DNA from: Azospirillum brasilense
GTDB taxonomy: Bacteria; Pseudomonadota; Alphaproteobacteria; Azospirillales; Azospirillaceae
Length of the DNA stretch: 64,000 nucleotides
Assembly: GCF_008365405.1 (NCBI RefSeq)
Contig: NZ_QOKV01000003.1
Coordinates: 248,001-312,000, forward strand
Direction of reading: 5' to 3'
Under the pieces are notes generated by a model. That model was not told where the DNA came from. It made no database searches and saw only the letters and a list, made by a program, of their open reading frames with translations. The position numbers and the translations under genes were made by a program. Positions 16,350 through 29,291 of this stretch are shown one piece after another; the first letter of the stretch is position 1; each line of letters opens with the position of its first letter.

Positions 16350-17750
16350 ATGGCTGAAAGCACTTTCGACGTCGTCGTGGTTGGCGGCGGTCCCGGCGGG
16401 TATGTCTGCGCGATCCGTGCGGCGCAGCTCGGTTTCAAGGTCGCCTGCGTCGAGAAGCGCAGCGCGCTGGGCGGCACCTGCCTGAATGTTGGCTGCATCC
16501 CGTCCAAGGCGCTGCTCGCCGCGTCGGAGAAGTTTGAGGAGGCCAAGCACGGCCTTGCCAAGTTCGGCATCAAGGTCGGCGGCGTGGAACTGGACCTGCC
16601 GGGCATGCTGTCCCACAAGGACAAGGTCGTCAAAGAGAACACCGGCGGCATCGAATTCCTGTTCAAGAAGAACAAGATCGCCTGGCTGAAGGGTGCGGGC
16701 CGCATCACCGCCCCGAACACCGTCGAGGTCGAGGGGGTCGGCACCATCACGGCGTCCAAGGCCATCGTCATCGCCACCGGCTCGGAAGTCACCCCGCTGC
16801 CGGGCATCGAGATCGACGAGCAGAAGATCGTCTCCTCCACCGGCGCCCTGGAACTGCCGGAGGTGCCGAAGCGCCTCGTCGTCATCGGCGGCGGCGTGAT
16901 CGGTCTGGAGCTGGGCTCGGTCTGGGGCCGCCTCGGCGCCGAGGTCACGGTCGTGGAGTTCCTGGACCGCATCCTGCCGACCATGGACGGCGAGGTGTCC
17001 AAGCAGATGCAGCGCATCCTCGGCAAGCAGGGCATGACCTTCAAGCTCGGTTCCAAGGTCACCGGCGCCAAGGTCACCAACACCGGCGTCACCCTGTCGG
17101 TCGAGCCCGCCGCCGGCGGCACCGCCGAGGAGATCGAGGCCGACGTGGTGCTGGTCGCCATCGGGCGCCGCGCCTACACCAACGGCCTGGGCCTCGACAC
17201 CGTCGGCGTGGAGATGGACAACCGCGGCCGCGTGAAGATCGGCACGCACTTCGAAACCAACGTGCCGGGCATCTACGCCATCGGCGATGTGGTCGAAGGC
17301 CCGATGCTGGCCCACAAGGCCGAGGAGGAGGGCGTCGCGCTCGCCGAGCTGCTGGCCGGCCAGGCGGGCCACGTCAACCACGACCTCGTCCCCGGCGTTG
17401 TCTACACGTGGCCGGAAGTGGCCGCGGTCGGCAAGACCGAGGAGGAGCTGAAGGCCGCCGGCACCGCCTACAAGACGGGCAAGTTCCCCTTCACCGCCAA
17501 CGGCCGCGCCCGCGCCAGCGGCACGACCGACGGCTTCGTGAAGATCCTGGCCGACGCGCGCACTGACAAGGTGCTGGGCGTCCACATGGTCGGCCCGAAC
17601 GTGTCGGAGATGGTCGGCGAACTGGCCGTGGCGATGGAGTTCAGCGCGTCCGCCGAGGACATCGCCCGCACTTGCCACGCCCATCCGACCCTGTCGGAAG
17701 TGACCAAGGAAGCCGCTCTCGCCGTGGACGGCCGCGCCCTGCACATCTGA
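16350..17750 (+). CDS. lpdA: Dihydrolipoyl dehydrogenase (E3)
   Basis: Flavoprotein that reoxidises lipoamide for 2-oxoacid dehydrogenases or the glycine cleavage system. The 466-residue protein has the FAD loop GGGPGGYV (about 12-19), the redox disulfide in [13 protein letters not shown] (about 41-53), the NAD loop [12 protein letters not shown] near 178, the second FAD site YAIGDVVEG near 307 and the C-terminal active-site HAHPTLSE. The start MAESTFDVV is chosen because GGAAGGA lies 10-15 nt upstream; MAEGKPP seven codons earlier is possible. No sucAB genes lie on the visible upstream side. Confidence 0.95.
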   Translation: MAESTFDVVVVGGGPGGYVCAIRAAQLGFKVACVEKRSALGGTCLNVGCIPSKALLAASEKFEEAKHGLAKFGIKVGGVELDLPGMLSHKDKVVKENTGGIEFLFKKNKIAWLKGAGRITAPNTVEVEGVGTITASKAIVIATGSEVTPLPGIEIDEQKIVSSTGALELPEVPKRLVVIGGGVIGLELGSVWGRLGAEVTVVEFLDRILPTMDGEVSKQMQRILGKQGMTFKLGSKVTGAKVTNTGVTLSVEPAAGGTAEEIEADVVLVAIGRRAYTNGLGLDTVGVEMDNRGRVKIGTHFETNVPGIYAIGDVVEGPMLAHKAEEEGVALAELLAGQAGHVNHDLVPGVVYTWPEVAAVGKTEEELKAAGTAYKTGKFPFTANGRARASGTTDGFVKILADARTDKVLGVHMVGPNVSEMVGELAVAMEFSASAEDIARTCHAHPTLSEVTKEAALAVDGRALHI

Positions 17751-17760
17751 GGCGCGCTTC

Positions 17761-17865
17761 TCTCCCTCCCCTGCGAAGCGGGGGAGGCCCCTCTTCCCCC
17801 TCCCCTGCGAAGCGGGGGAGGGTCGGGGAGGGGGCAATGTACCTCCCTCCCTCCCACCCTCCGAC
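17761..17865. repeat. Cluster of GC-rich palindromic intergenic repeats
   Basis: Two copies of CTCCCCTGCGAAGCGGGGGAG (about 17763-17786 and 17799-17822) are followed by GGTCGGGGAGGGGGC and a CCCTCC tail. They fill the convergent gap between lpdA and xerC and belong to the same family as the block after recR. Confidence 0.75.
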
Positions 17866-17866
17866 C

Positions 17867-18826
17867 CTACGGCGTCTTCTTCGCCCGCGGGTGCGCCGAG
17901 CGGTACACCTGCATCAGCTGCTCGCTCTCCACGTCCGTGTAGCGCTGCGTCGTCGACAGCGAGGCGTGGCCCAGCAGATCCTGGATCGCCCGCAGATCGC
18001 CGCCGTCCGCCAGCAGATGCGTGGCGAAGCTGTGCCGCAACGCGTGCGGCGTCGCGGTTTCCGGAAGTCCCATCAGGCGGCGCAGGTCGCGCATCCGCCG
18101 CTGCGCGATGGCCGGGGCGAGCTGCCCGCCGCGCACCCCGACGAACAGCGGCGCGTCCGGACCCTGCTTGTAGGGGCAGGCGTCCATATAGGCCCGCACC
18201 GCCTCCGTCACCGCCGGCAGCACCGGGACGATCCGTTCCTTGTTGCCCTTGCCGGTGACGCGCAGGGTCTCGCCCAACGGCGCCTCGCGGCGCGTCAGGT
18301 TCAGCGCCTCCGAGATGCGCAGGCCGCAGCCGTAGAGCAGCGTGAACAGCGCGCGGTCGCGCTTGCCGACCCACGGCTCGTCCGGCTCCTTCTCCGACTC
18401 CTCCAGCAGCCGGTCGGCGTCCAGCACGGTCAGCGGCTTCGGCGCCGGGCGCTTGATGCGCGGGCCGGAGAAGGTGTTGATCGCCGGGTTGTGCAGGCGC
18501 CCGTCGCGGTCCATCCAGCGGAACAGGTTGCGCACCGAGGACAGGGCGCGCGACCGGCTGTTGGAGCCGATCCCCTTCATGGCGAGATGGGACAGCCAGG
18601 AGCGGAAATCCCTGACGGTCAGCGCGGCGAGGTCGTTCATCGACGGCGGCTTCGCCTGATAGCCGGTGATGAACTCCAGGAAGGTCGCGACGTCGCCGAT
18701 GTAGGCGGTCAGCGTGTGGGGCGAGACGTTGCGCTCGCTCTCCATCCAGCGGCGCCAGTGGACCAGCGTGTCCTGCACGTCGGGCTGGGCGGCGAAACCG
18801 AGTACGGGATTCTGTTTTCCGGTCAT
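17867..18826 (-). CDS. xerC: Tyrosine recombinase XerC
   Basis: Site-specific recombinase that, with XerD, resolves chromosome dimers at dif. The 319-residue protein has an N-terminal SAM-like core-binding domain (about 20-110) and a catalytic domain with the complete pentad: Arg in GCGLRISEALNL, Lys in TGKGNKERIVP, HxxR in TPHALRHSFATHLLADGG, His in LGHASLSTTQRY and the Tyr nucleophile in RYTDV. It overlaps functionally with the DUF484 gene 13 nt upstream; this DUF484-xerC pairing is common in proteobacteria. Confidence 0.95.
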   Translation of the reverse strand: MTGKQNPVLGFAAQPDVQDTLVHWRRWMESERNVSPHTLTAYIGDVATFLEFITGYQAKPPSMNDLAALTVRDFRSWLSHLAMKGIGSNSRSRALSSVRNLFRWMDRDGRLHNPAINTFSGPRIKRPAPKPLTVLDADRLLEESEKEPDEPWVGKRDRALFTLLYGCGLRISEALNLTRREAPLGETLRVTGKGNKERIVPVLPAVTEAVRAYMDACPYKQGPDAPLFVGVRGGQLAPAIAQRRMRDLRRLMGLPETATPHALRHSFATHLLADGGDLRAIQDLLGHASLSTTQRYTDVESEQLMQVYRSAHPRAKKTP

Positions 18827-18839
18827 GCGTTCCGTGGGG

Positions 18840-19553
18840 TCAGGCCGGCAGTTCGAGCCAGCCGCGGATCACCCGCTCGACCACGCGGGCGAGGAAACCG
18901 ACCAGCTCCGTCCCCTGGCCACCGTGGAAGCTGTCCGGCTCGCGGCTGCCGAAGGCCAGCATGCCGTCCGGCGTCTCGCTGGACACCTGGAGGCGGATCA
19001 GGATCTCCGACCGCACCAGCCCGGCGCCGGGGCCGTACAGCTCCGGGTCGCCCTGGATGTCGGCGTTCAGCGCCACGTCGGCCTTGCCCAGCCAGCGGTC
19101 GACGGTCCCCGGCTCGACCACCCGCACGCCGGAGGTCTGGACATGCGGGGTGTCGTGGCCGTTCGATTCGACGATCAGGCAGGCGACGTCCAGGTCCAGA
19201 AGCACCGCCAGATCGGTGGTGATGGTCTGGATGAGCTGCTCGAAGCTCTGGGCGTCGAGGAGGAACAGCACCGCCGCGTGGATGCGGTTCTGGCTGTTCA
19301 TGTTGGCGCGCGAGGTGCCGATCAGCTCGCGCTGCTGGTCCTTCAGCAGGCGGACCTCGCCGCGCAGCCGCTCGACCATGTAGGCCTGCAGGTCCACCAC
19401 CCCGCGCCCACGGTCCTGCGACGGCGGGGTCAGGTGGTGGACCAGATCGCCGTGATGGACCAGGAAGTCGGGATGGTCCCGCAGATAGGCGCACACCTCC
19501 TCGGCGGTCGGCGCGTCCTTCCTCTGGGGGGTGTGTCCCGGTTCCCGGCCCAT
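18840..19553 (-). CDS. DUF484 family (GAF-like) protein
   Basis: The 237-residue protein has an N-terminal helix with VCAYLRDHPDFLVHHGDLV, the DUF484 signature, a coiled-coil stretch (MVERLRGEVRLLKDQQREL, about 60-80) and a GAF-like C-terminal domain (about 100-230, with MLAFGSREPDSFH). Function is not established. It is regularly encoded just upstream of xerC, as here, which hints at a role near chromosome segregation or recombination. It sits between fsa and xerC with 10-13 nt gaps, forming one operon. Confidence 0.9.
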   Translation of the reverse strand: MGREPGHTPQRKDAPTAEEVCAYLRDHPDFLVHHGDLVHHLTPPSQDRGRGVVDLQAYMVERLRGEVRLLKDQQRELIGTSRANMNSQNRIHAAVLFLLDAQSFEQLIQTITTDLAVLLDLDVACLIVESNGHDTPHVQTSGVRVVEPGTVDRWLGKADVALNADIQGDPELYGPGAGLVRSEILIRLQVSSETPDGMLAFGSREPDSFHGGQGTELVGFLARVVERVIRGWLELPA

Positions 19554-19563
19554 GCCGCCGTCC

Positions 19564-20220
19564 TCAGAGGATGGACTGGCCGGTCTTCTGCCAGTCGGCG
19601 ACGAACTGGGCGAGGCCCTTGTCGGTCAGCGGATGGTTGAAGAGCTGCTTCAGAACCGACGGCGGGGCGGTGACGACATGGGCGCCCAGGCGGGCGGAGT
19701 CGACGATGTGGATCGGGTTGCGGATCGAGGCGACCAGCACCTCGGTCTTGAAGTAGTCGTAGTTGCTGTAAATCTCCACGATGTCGGCGATCAGGCCCAT
19801 GCCGTCCTGCCCGATGTCGTCCAGGCGGCCGACGAAGGGCGACACGAAGCTGGCGCCGGCCTTGGCCGCCAGGATCGCCTGCGCCGGGGAGAAGCACAGC
19901 GTGACGTTGACCATCGTCCCTTCGGAGGACAGCGCCTTGCACGTCTTCAGGCCGGCCTGGGTGAGCGGAACCTTGACCGTGACGTTGTCGGCGATCTTGG
20001 CAAGCTTCTTTCCTTCCGCCAGCATGGTCTCGAAGTCGGTGGAAGCCACCTCGGCGCTGACCGGGCCGTCCACCACATCACAAATTTCGGCGACGAGGTC
20101 GAGGAAGCTGCGACCGGTCTTGGCGACGAGGGAGGGGTTGGTGGTAACACCGTCCAGCAGGCCGGTGTCGGCCAGATCGCGGATCTCGGCGATGTCGGCG
20201 GTGTCAACGAAGAACTTCAT
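19564..20220 (-). CDS. fsa: Fructose-6-phosphate aldolase / small transaldolase (TalC-MipB type)
   Basis: The 218-residue single-domain TIM barrel starts [13 protein letters not shown], typical of the TalC/FSA group. The Schiff-base lysine is K83 in NVTVKVPLT, with TTNPSLVAK and [15 protein letters not shown] as further signatures. Members either transfer dihydroxyacetone in the pentose phosphate pathway or cleave fructose 6-phosphate; sequence alone does not decide, and in alphaproteobacteria lacking large transaldolase it commonly serves as the transaldolase. It heads the fsa-DUF484-xerC operon, divergent from priA. Confidence 0.92.
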   Translation of the reverse strand: MKFFVDTADIAEIRDLADTGLLDGVTTNPSLVAKTGRSFLDLVAEICDVVDGPVSAEVASTDFETMLAEGKKLAKIADNVTVKVPLTQAGLKTCKALSSEGTMVNVTLCFSPAQAILAAKAGASFVSPFVGRLDDIGQDGMGLIADIVEIYSNYDYFKTEVLVASIRNPIHIVDSARLGAHVVTAPPSVLKQLFNHPLTDKGLAQFVADWQKTGQSIL

Positions 20221-20308
20221 GACCAGGAATCCATGCTTGCTGAGGAAGAGCGCGCCCTGTTGCCCGGGATTCGATGCCCGGTATCGCGGCCAGGGGGCAC
20301 TTTAGCCG

Positions 20309-22573
20309 ATGCGTGAAAATTCCGCCAGATCCGGGGCCAAATCCGGGGCCAGTTCCGGAGGACCGGAGCAGGCTCTTCTGCCGGGCACGGTGCCGCCGGA
20401 TGCGGACCCGCGCGTCCGCGTGCTGCTGCCGCTGCCGCTGCGCGAGGCCTACGATTACCGCGTGCCCGCCGGAATGACCCTCGTCCCCGGCGATTACGTG
20501 GAGGTTCCGCTGGGGCCGCGCCGCGTGCTGGGGGTGGTGTGGGGCGACGGGGCCGGAGTCGTGGCGGCCGCAAGGCTGAAGCCGGTGGTCCGCCGTTTCG
20601 ACGTGCCGCCGATGCCGGAGGTCGAGCGCAAGTTCGTGGAGTGGGTCGCCGCCTACACCATGACGCCGCCGGGCCATGTGCTGCGCATGGCGATCAGCGT
20701 GCCGTCGGCGCTGGAGCCGGCGAAGGCGACGCTCGCCTATCTGCGCAAGCCCGACGCGGAGCCGCCGCCCGGATTCAAGATGACCGACCCGCGGCGGCGC
20801 GTGCTGGCCCTGCTCGACGACGGCCCGCCGCGCACCCCGGCGGAGCTGGCCGAGGAGGCCGGCTGCGGCGTCACCGTGGTGCGCGGGCTGGCCGAGGCCG
20901 GGCTGCTGGAGCCGGTGCTGCTGCAGCCGACCAAGCTCGGGCGGCCCGACTGCCATCGCCCCGGCCCCACCCTGTCCGCCGACCAGGAGGCCGCGGCGGC
21001 GGACCTGCGCGCCCGTGTGGAATCCGGCGTCTATTCCACCGTGCTGCTCGACGGGGTGACCGGCTCCGGCAAGACGGAGGTCTACTACGAGGCCATCGCC
21101 GCCGCCCTGAAGGCGGGCAAGCAGGCGCTGGTTCTGCTGCCGGAAATCGCCCTGTCGGCGCAGTGGCTGGAGCGCTTCGCCCGCCGCTTCGGCGCGCCGC
21201 CGGCGGAGTGGCATTCCGAGCTGACCGGGGCGCAGCGCCGCGACACCTGGAGGGCGGTGGCCAACGGCGAGGTGCCGGTGGTCGTCGGCGCCCGCTCCGC
21301 CCTGTTCCTGCCCTACAAGAACCTCGGCGTCATCATCATCGACGAGGAGCACGACTCCGCCTACAAGCAGGAGGAAGGGTCGATCTACCACGCCCGCGAC
21401 ATGGCCGTCGCGCGGGCGCATCTCGGCGGCATCCCCACCGTGCTGGTCTCCGCCACGCCGTCGCTGGAGACCAAGGTCAACGCCGACAGCAACCGCTATG
21501 CCCGCATCGAGTTGCCGGGCCGCCACGGCGGCGCCGTGCTGCCCGACGTGGAACTGGTGGACCTGCGCAAGGACCGGCCTCCGGCCCGCCACTGGCTGGC
21601 CCCCTCGCTGAAGAAGGCCATCGAGCAGACGCTGGCGGAGAAGGAGCAGGTGATGCTGTTCCTCAACCGCCGCGGCTACGCCCCGCTGACGCTGTGCCGG
21701 GCCTGCGGGCACCGGCTGCAATGCCCCAACTGCACGGCGTGGCTGGTCGAGCACCGGCTGGCCCGCAAGCTCCAGTGCCACCATTGCGGCTTGTCCCAGC
21801 CGCTCTCCCCGACCTGCCCGGAATGCGGCGAGGAGGGCACTTTGGCGGCCTGCGGTCCGGGCGTGGAGCGCATCGCCGAGGAGGTGGCGGAGCTGTTCCC
21901 CGACGCCCGCGCCGCCATCATGGCGTCGGACACGCTGTTCGGCCCCCGCGCCATCCAGGAGATGGTCCGCCGCATCGCCGACCACGAACTGGACATCCTG
22001 ATCGGCACCCAGGTGATGGCGAAGGGCCACCATTTCCCCATGCTGACCCTGGTCGGGGTGGTCGACGCCGACCTCGGGCTGGCCGGCGGCGACCTGCGGG
22101 CGGGGGAGCGGACCTACCAGCTCCTTCATCAGGTGGCCGGGCGCGCCGGGCGCGGCGAGCGGCCGGGGCGGGTGATGCTGCAGACCACCATGCCCGAGCA
22201 TCCGGTGATGCAGGCCCTGGCCGCCGGGGACCGCGACGGCTTCTACCAGTTGGAGGCGGAGATGCGGCTGGAGGCCGGGATGCCGCCCTTCGGACGGCTG
22301 GCCGCCCTGATCGTGTCGGGGGAGGACGCGGCGGCGGTGGAGAAGCTGTCCATCGCCCTGGGGCGCGCCGCGCCGCGCAGCGACACCGTCGCCGTGCTGG
22401 GTCCGGCCCCGGCGCCGTTGGCCCTGCTGCGCGGGCGGCACCGGCGGCGCCTGCTGCTGAAGGCGCCGCGCACCGTTCAGGTGCAACCCTTGATCGCTCA
22501 GTGGCTGGAGCAGGTGGCGATTCCGCCCAACGTGCGGGTGCAGGTGGACGTGGATCCCTACAGCTTCCTGTAG
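20309..22573 (+). CDS. priA: Primosomal replication protein N' (PriA helicase)
   Basis: Superfamily 2 DNA helicase that restarts collapsed replication forks. The 754-residue protein shows the N-terminal 3'-end binding region ([17 protein letters not shown]), Walker [10 protein letters not shown] (249-257), the DEEH box (345-348), paired zinc sites C463/C466/C472/C475 and C490/C493/C503/C506, and helicase motifs V-VI ([26 protein letters not shown]). The ATG chosen gives a short 35-residue extension before the conserved domain; an internal ATG at MTLVP is too late. Upstream location relative to atpH is usual in Rhodospirillales. Confidence 0.95.
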   Translation: MRENSARSGAKSGASSGGPEQALLPGTVPPDADPRVRVLLPLPLREAYDYRVPAGMTLVPGDYVEVPLGPRRVLGVVWGDGAGVVAAARLKPVVRRFDVPPMPEVERKFVEWVAAYTMTPPGHVLRMAISVPSALEPAKATLAYLRKPDAEPPPGFKMTDPRRRVLALLDDGPPRTPAELAEEAGCGVTVVRGLAEAGLLEPVLLQPTKLGRPDCHRPGPTLSADQEAAAADLRARVESGVYSTVLLDGVTGSGKTEVYYEAIAAALKAGKQALVLLPEIALSAQWLERFARRFGAPPAEWHSELTGAQRRDTWRAVANGEVPVVVGARSALFLPYKNLGVIIIDEEHDSAYKQEEGSIYHARDMAVARAHLGGIPTVLVSATPSLETKVNADSNRYARIELPGRHGGAVLPDVELVDLRKDRPPARHWLAPSLKKAIEQTLAEKEQVMLFLNRRGYAPLTLCRACGHRLQCPNCTAWLVEHRLARKLQCHHCGLSQPLSPTCPECGEEGTLAACGPGVERIAEEVAELFPDARAAIMASDTLFGPRAIQEMVRRIADHELDILIGTQVMAKGHHFPMLTLVGVVDADLGLAGGDLRAGERTYQLLHQVAGRAGRGERPGRVMLQTTMPEHPVMQALAAGDRDGFYQLEAEMRLEAGMPPFGRLAALIVSGEDAAAVEKLSIALGRAAPRSDTVAVLGPAPAPLALLRGRHRRRLLLKAPRTVQVQPLIAQWLEQVAIPPNVRVQVDVDPYSFL

Positions 22574-22735
22574 AAGAGATGCCGCGCCCGTTAAGAAACG
22601 TCGGACTCCTGTAAAGGGGGGCTGCGACCGATTGTCTCTGCGCGCTCCGCAGGGCACCTGTGACGTTTGGTCCGTTGCGGCCGGCGGGTCATGGTATTAC
22701 CAGAGTATGGAAGTCATCTTTCGCCGAGCGATCTC

Positions 22736-23239
22736 ATGTCCAGGCTGCGCGGTCGTTTCCACCTCCACACCTTGCTGACGGTTCTTCCGGTTCTCGCCCT
22801 GCTGGCGATCATCGCGCTGGCGGCGGGCGTGCCCGCCCAGACCCGGGGGACGGAATCGGACGCCAAGGCGCTGCTCGACAAGACCAGCGGCTATCTGCGC
22901 CAGCACGGCGCGGAAAGCGCGCCGGACGCCTTTGCCCAACGCGACGGCGCGCTGATCGACCGCGACCTCTACCCGATGCTGATCGACCGCGACGGCGTGA
23001 TGGTGGCCCATGGCTGGACGCCGTCGCTCAACGGCGCGAACCTCAAGGACCTGAAGGACGTCGACGGCAAGCCCTTCATCCGGGAGGCGCTGGACATCGT
23101 GGCGGAGCGGGACTCGGGCGCCGTCAGCTACAAATGGACGGACCCGCTGTCCGGCCAGATCGCGCCGAAGACGATGATCGTGCGCCGCATCGTCCTGGGC
23201 GGCGAGCCCTATCTGCTGTCGGTCGGCGTGTATCGCTGA
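22736..23239 (+). CDS. Exported single-Cache (sCache_2-like) sensor-domain protein
   Basis: The 167-residue protein has a basic N-terminus, one hydrophobic segment (about 14-32, a signal peptide or anchor) and a periplasmic domain with DRDLYPMLIDRDGVMVAHGWTPSLNGANLKDLKDVDGKPFIREAL, the typical Cache_2/SpsA-like ligand-binding core. There is no output domain, so it may be a free-standing periplasmic binding protein for small carboxylates or a partner of another sensor. It is inserted between priA and atpH, which are normally close. The start is chosen at MSRLRGR because of the signal that follows. Confidence 0.7.
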   Translation: MSRLRGRFHLHTLLTVLPVLALLAIIALAAGVPAQTRGTESDAKALLDKTSGYLRQHGAESAPDAFAQRDGALIDRDLYPMLIDRDGVMVAHGWTPSLNGANLKDLKDVDGKPFIREALDIVAERDSGAVSYKWTDPLSGQIAPKTMIVRRIVLGGEPYLLSVGVYR

Positions 23240-23277
23240 CGGCCGACTCGGACTTTTCCGAAGGGTGAAAAAGGCGC

Positions 23278-23601
23278 TCAGAGCACCGAGACGGAACGGT
23301 CGGTCCGCGGGCGGGGACGCCAGATCGACAGGCATTCGGCGGCGCTGCCTCCCGATCCGATGCCGTACCAGCCGGAGCGGTCGTTGAAGGACAGGCTGTA
23401 GCGCCCGCGCCCGTCGCGCTCGAACCGGAAGACGGGACGGTCCACGCCGGGCAGGAGAACAAGGAGCCGGTCATGCTCCCGGCCCGTTTCGCGGATGACC
23501 CCGGCCCAATGGCCAAGGCGCAGCTTCGGCTCGGCCACCGCCTCGAAGTCGTTGAGGTCGGCGGGCGTGAAGCGGGCGCAGGAAAAAGCGACGACGGTCA
23601 T
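23278..23601 (-). CDS. Hypothetical protein, 107 residues
   Basis: No family recognised. The protein starts MTVVAFSCARFTPADL, contains RLGHWAGVIRETGREHDRLLVLLPG and ends in an Arg-rich tail. It has alternating hydrophobic/charged strands that suggest a small beta-rich cytoplasmic protein. Codon pattern is in line with the neighbours, and the frame is opposite the Cache gene with which it converges. It is probably a real gene, but evidence is limited to codon pattern and a consistent start. Confidence 0.5.
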   Translation of the reverse strand: MTVVAFSCARFTPADLNDFEAVAEPKLRLGHWAGVIRETGREHDRLLVLLPGVDRPVFRFERDGRGRYSLSFNDRSGWYGIGSGGSAAECLSIWRPRPRTDRSVSVL

Positions 23602-24016
23602 GATTGGCCTGGGTTTGTCCTGTCAGACGGGCTGTGGGACGACCGTGCGCGTGAATGGTTAAACGGGTGTTAAGTGGCGCGTTAGGTCACAGTCTGGTCT
23701 CTGGACCGTCGCGGAGCGGGACCCGGAAAAAACGGACCTCGAAGAGGGCAGGGACTTCGGATGACGAGGTGATCCGCAGCGGTTGTGAAGTGGTATGCCC
23801 ATTTCCAGCGCCTGCCGCCAAGAACGGACCCCACGCCGCAGGGGCGCAAAACGCCGCATGCAGGCCGCGTGCAAATTGTCCAGACCCCGTTGCGCAGGGC
23901 CTAATCCTGTGATATTGGACCGCTCGCTTTCGCGGGCTGGGCCGCCGCGATGTGGGTTCTGCCCTATTTAAGGCCCTGAAAATTCACCGTCTACCGAACT
24001 CAATTCGAGGGATCAG
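23602..24016. other. 415-nt leader region upstream of the ATP synthase operon
   Basis: No convincing gene was found; short open frames here lack ribosome-binding sites and family features. The segment presumably holds the atp operon promoter and a long 5' leader. Its base composition is slightly less GC-rich than the genes around it, as usual for regulatory DNA. Confidence 0.5.
23890..23918 (+). promoter_or_regulatory. Candidate sigma-70 promoter of the atp operon
   Basis: TTGCGC (23890-23895) and TATTGG (23913-23918) are separated by 17 nt and lie about 100 nt upstream of the atpH start. This is a by-eye match with moderate agreement to consensus. Confidence 0.3.
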
Positions 24017-24585
24017 GTGGCAATCGAAGGTACAGGCGTTTCCGAACTCGCTACGCGCTACTCCATCGCGCTGTTCGAGCTTGCGGACGAGAACAAAGCG
24101 TTGGATCAGGTCGCGAGCGATCTGGTTGCGCTGAAGCAAATCCTGGCTGAGAGCGCCGACCTTCGCCGCCTCGTCCGCAGTCCCGTGATCAGCCGCGCCG
24201 ACCAAGGCCGGGCGATGGCCGCGGTTCTGGACCGCGCCGAAGTGTCCGATCTGACCAAGCGCTTCATCGGGCTGGTGGCCAAGAACCGCCGCCTGTTCGC
24301 GCTGGAAGGCATGATCGAAGGCTATCTCGCCGAACTGGCCCGCCGTCGCGGCGAAGTGACCGCGCAGGTCACCTCCGCCCAGCCGCTGAGCGACGCTCAG
24401 CTGGCCGCGGTCACCGACACGCTGAAGGCGTCGATCGGCTCCAAGGTGTTGGTCAACACCTCGGTCGATCCCGCGCTGATCGGGGGCATGATCGTTAAGT
24501 TCGGCTCGCGCATGGTCGACACCTCGGTGCGCACGAAGCTGAACAAATTGCAACTCGCCATGAAGGCCTCAGGGGGATCAGTCTG

Positions 24586-24586
<1 letters not shown>
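24017..24586 (+). CDS. atpH: ATP synthase F1 delta subunit
   Basis: Peripheral stalk subunit that fixes the F1 head to Fo. The 189-residue protein has the N-terminal six-helix domain ([18 protein letters not shown]) and the C-terminal region [30 protein letters not shown], diagnostic of OSCP/delta. It starts at GTG, giving [15 protein letters not shown]; a GGGATCAG stretch serves as a ribosome-binding site. First gene of the F1 operon; its stop overlaps the atpA start by 1 nt (TGATG). Confidence 0.96.
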
Positions 24587-26115
<1,529 letters not shown>

Positions 26116-26124
26116 TCGACGGCG

Positions 26125-26145
26125 GGGGCGCAGTTCCTGCGCCCC
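26125..26145 (+). promoter_or_regulatory. Intercistronic hairpin between atpA and atpG
   Basis: GGGGCGCAG and CTGCGCCCC pair around TTC, with further pairing of GACGG and CCGTC outside. There is no T run. It may adjust transcript stability or the relative expression of operon genes rather than terminate. Confidence 0.45.
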
Positions 26146-26187
26146 GTCCGTCAACCCGAACGACCCCGAGCGGAATGAAGGGCCGGC

Positions 26188-27078
26188 ATGCCTAACCTCA
26201 AGGACCTAAAGAACCGGATCGCCAGCGTCCAATCGACGCGGAAGATCACCTCGGCGATGAAGATGGTCGCCGCCTCCAAGCTCCGCCGTGCGCAGGAGCA
26301 GGCGGAAGCCGGTCGTCCCTACGCCGAGCGCATGGGCCGCATGCTGGCCTCTCTCGCGGCCAACGTGCAGGACTCGGGCAACGGCCCGAAGCTGATGACC
26401 GGCACCGGTTCCGATCAGGTGCACCTCCTCGTCATCATCAGCTCCGACCGCGGCCTGTGCGGCGCCTTCAACGGCGCCATCGTCCGTGAGTCCCGCCGCC
26501 AGATCCAGCGCCTCCAGTCGGAAGGCAAGACGGTCAAGCTGCTCACCGTCGGCCGCAAGGCCCGCGACCAGCTGCGCCGCGAGTACGGCTCGCTGATCGT
26601 CGAGACCTACGAGGATGTGGGTCGCCGCAAGCTGTCCTTCGCCGACGCCGATGTCGTCGCGCAGAAGGTTCTGGCGATGTACGACGCGGGCGAGTTCGAC
26701 GTCTGCTCGGTGATCTTCAACAAGTTCAAGTCGGCGATCTCCCAGATCGTGACCGTCCAGCAGCTCGTTCCCTTCGCCGTCGAGGCGCAGGCGGAAGAGG
26801 AGGCCGCGGGCGCCGAGGTCAAGGCGATCTACGAGTTCGAGCCCGACGAGGAGCAGATCCTCGCCGAGCTGCTGCCGCGCAACCTGTCAATCCAGGTTTA
26901 TCGCGCCCTCCTGGAAAGCGCCGCGTCCGAGCAGGGCGCCCGCATGACCGCGATGGACAACGCGACGCGCAACGCCGGCGACATGATCAACAAGCTGACG
27001 ATCACCTACAACCGCACGCGCCAGGCCTACATCACCAAGGAGCTGATCGAGATCATCTCCGGCGCCGAGGCGGTTTAA
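26188..27078 (+). CDS. atpG: ATP synthase F1 gamma subunit
   Basis: The 296-residue rotor shaft subunit begins [36 protein letters not shown], the gamma N-terminal coiled-coil helix. The central [11 protein letters not shown] block and the C-terminal signature [40 protein letters not shown] are both present. Couples proton-driven rotation to catalysis in the alpha/beta head. Confidence 0.97.
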   Translation: MPNLKDLKNRIASVQSTRKITSAMKMVAASKLRRAQEQAEAGRPYAERMGRMLASLAANVQDSGNGPKLMTGTGSDQVHLLVIISSDRGLCGAFNGAIVRESRRQIQRLQSEGKTVKLLTVGRKARDQLRREYGSLIVETYEDVGRRKLSFADADVVAQKVLAMYDAGEFDVCSVIFNKFKSAISQIVTVQQLVPFAVEAQAEEEAAGAEVKAIYEFEPDEEQILAELLPRNLSIQVYRALLESAASEQGARMTAMDNATRNAGDMINKLTITYNRTRQAYITKELIEIISGAEAV

Positions 27079-28587
<1,509 letters not shown>

Positions 28588-28620
28588 TCAGGGTCGGCTG
28601 AGGTTCGGTAACGAGGCTAA

Positions 28621-28652
28621 CCCTCTCCTCCGCCCGCGCGGGGGAGGGGGTT
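28621..28652. repeat. GC-rich palindromic repeat between atpD and atpC
   Basis: CCCTCTCCTCCGCCCGCGCGGGGGAGGGGG, a copy of the dispersed palindrome, is here inside an operon. As RNA it would form a strong hairpin just upstream of the atpC ribosome-binding site. Confidence 0.6.
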
Positions 28653-28677
28653 CTTATGAAGAGGCACCAGGAAACCC

Positions 28678-29091
28678 ATGGCCGATAAAGTCGAATTCGA
28701 GCTGGTCTCTCCGGAGAAGCTGCTGACCTCGCAGCCCGTCGACATGGTCGTGGTGCCGGGTTCGGAAGGTGACTTCGGCGTCCTCGCCGGCCACTCGCCG
28801 ATGATTTCGACCGTCCGTCCGGGCGTGATCGACGTCTACGAGGCTGACCGCGTGGTCGACCGGGTGTTCGTCGCCGGCGGCTTCGCCGAGGTGACCGAGA
28901 CCCGCTGCACCGTCCTGGCCGAGGAGGCGATCGCGGTCGCTGAGATCGACCGCGCCAAGGTCGAGCAGCAGATCCGCGACCTGGGCGAGGATCTGGAAGA
29001 CGCCAAGTCCGATGACGAGAAGGCCCGCGTGGAGGCGAAGATCGCCGTCGCCCGTGCCAAGCTCGACGCGACCGGCGCGACCACGCACTGA
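28678..29091 (+). CDS. atpC: ATP synthase F1 epsilon subunit
   Basis: The 137-residue protein has the beta-sandwich domain (VEFELVSPEKLLTSQPVDMVVVPGSEGDFGVLAGHSPMISTVRPG) and a C-terminal helical hairpin (about 85-130) that can inhibit ATP hydrolysis. Ends the F1 operon; no Fo genes (atpBEF) are present here, as expected for alphaproteobacteria where Fo is a separate operon. Confidence 0.96.
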   Translation: MADKVEFELVSPEKLLTSQPVDMVVVPGSEGDFGVLAGHSPMISTVRPGVIDVYEADRVVDRVFVAGGFAEVTETRCTVLAEEAIAVAEIDRAKVEQQIRDLGEDLEDAKSDDEKARVEAKIAVARAKLDATGATTH

Positions 29092-29100
29092 CACCGGGGC

Positions 29101-29137
29101 CGGCCCGGCGGCGGTGAACGCCGGCTGGGCCGTTTCC
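29101..29137 (+). terminator. Intrinsic terminator of the atp operon (first hairpin)
   Basis: CGGCCCGGCG pairs, with one bulge, with CGCCGGCTGGGCCG, and a short T-rich tail TTTCCGTT follows, 10 nt after the atpC stop. Confidence 0.6.
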
Positions 29138-29184
29138 GTTGCATTGCGCCATCGCAGCCATACATAGTATCCCGCAAGGGATCG

Positions 29185-29226
29185 AACGCCTCCCGGCCCG
29201 TCCGTCGAGGCGTTTTTGTTTTTATG
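29185..29226 (+). terminator. Second intrinsic terminator downstream of atpC
   Basis: AACGCCTC pairs with GAGGCGTT across a 14-nt GC-rich loop and is followed by TTTGTTTTTA. This is the stronger of the two tandem terminators and insulates the ATP synthase operon from the next gene. Confidence 0.75.
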
Positions 29227-29291
29227 GTCCTGTTCTCCGTCAGAGCGTGGAACAACCGGCCCGGAACGGCGGCCAGCAGCGGGAGTGGAGT

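Noticed and set aside
20204-22657. 817-residue frame antisense to priA
   Set aside because: No motif, composition of a GC-rich shadow, and priA is unambiguous on the other strand.
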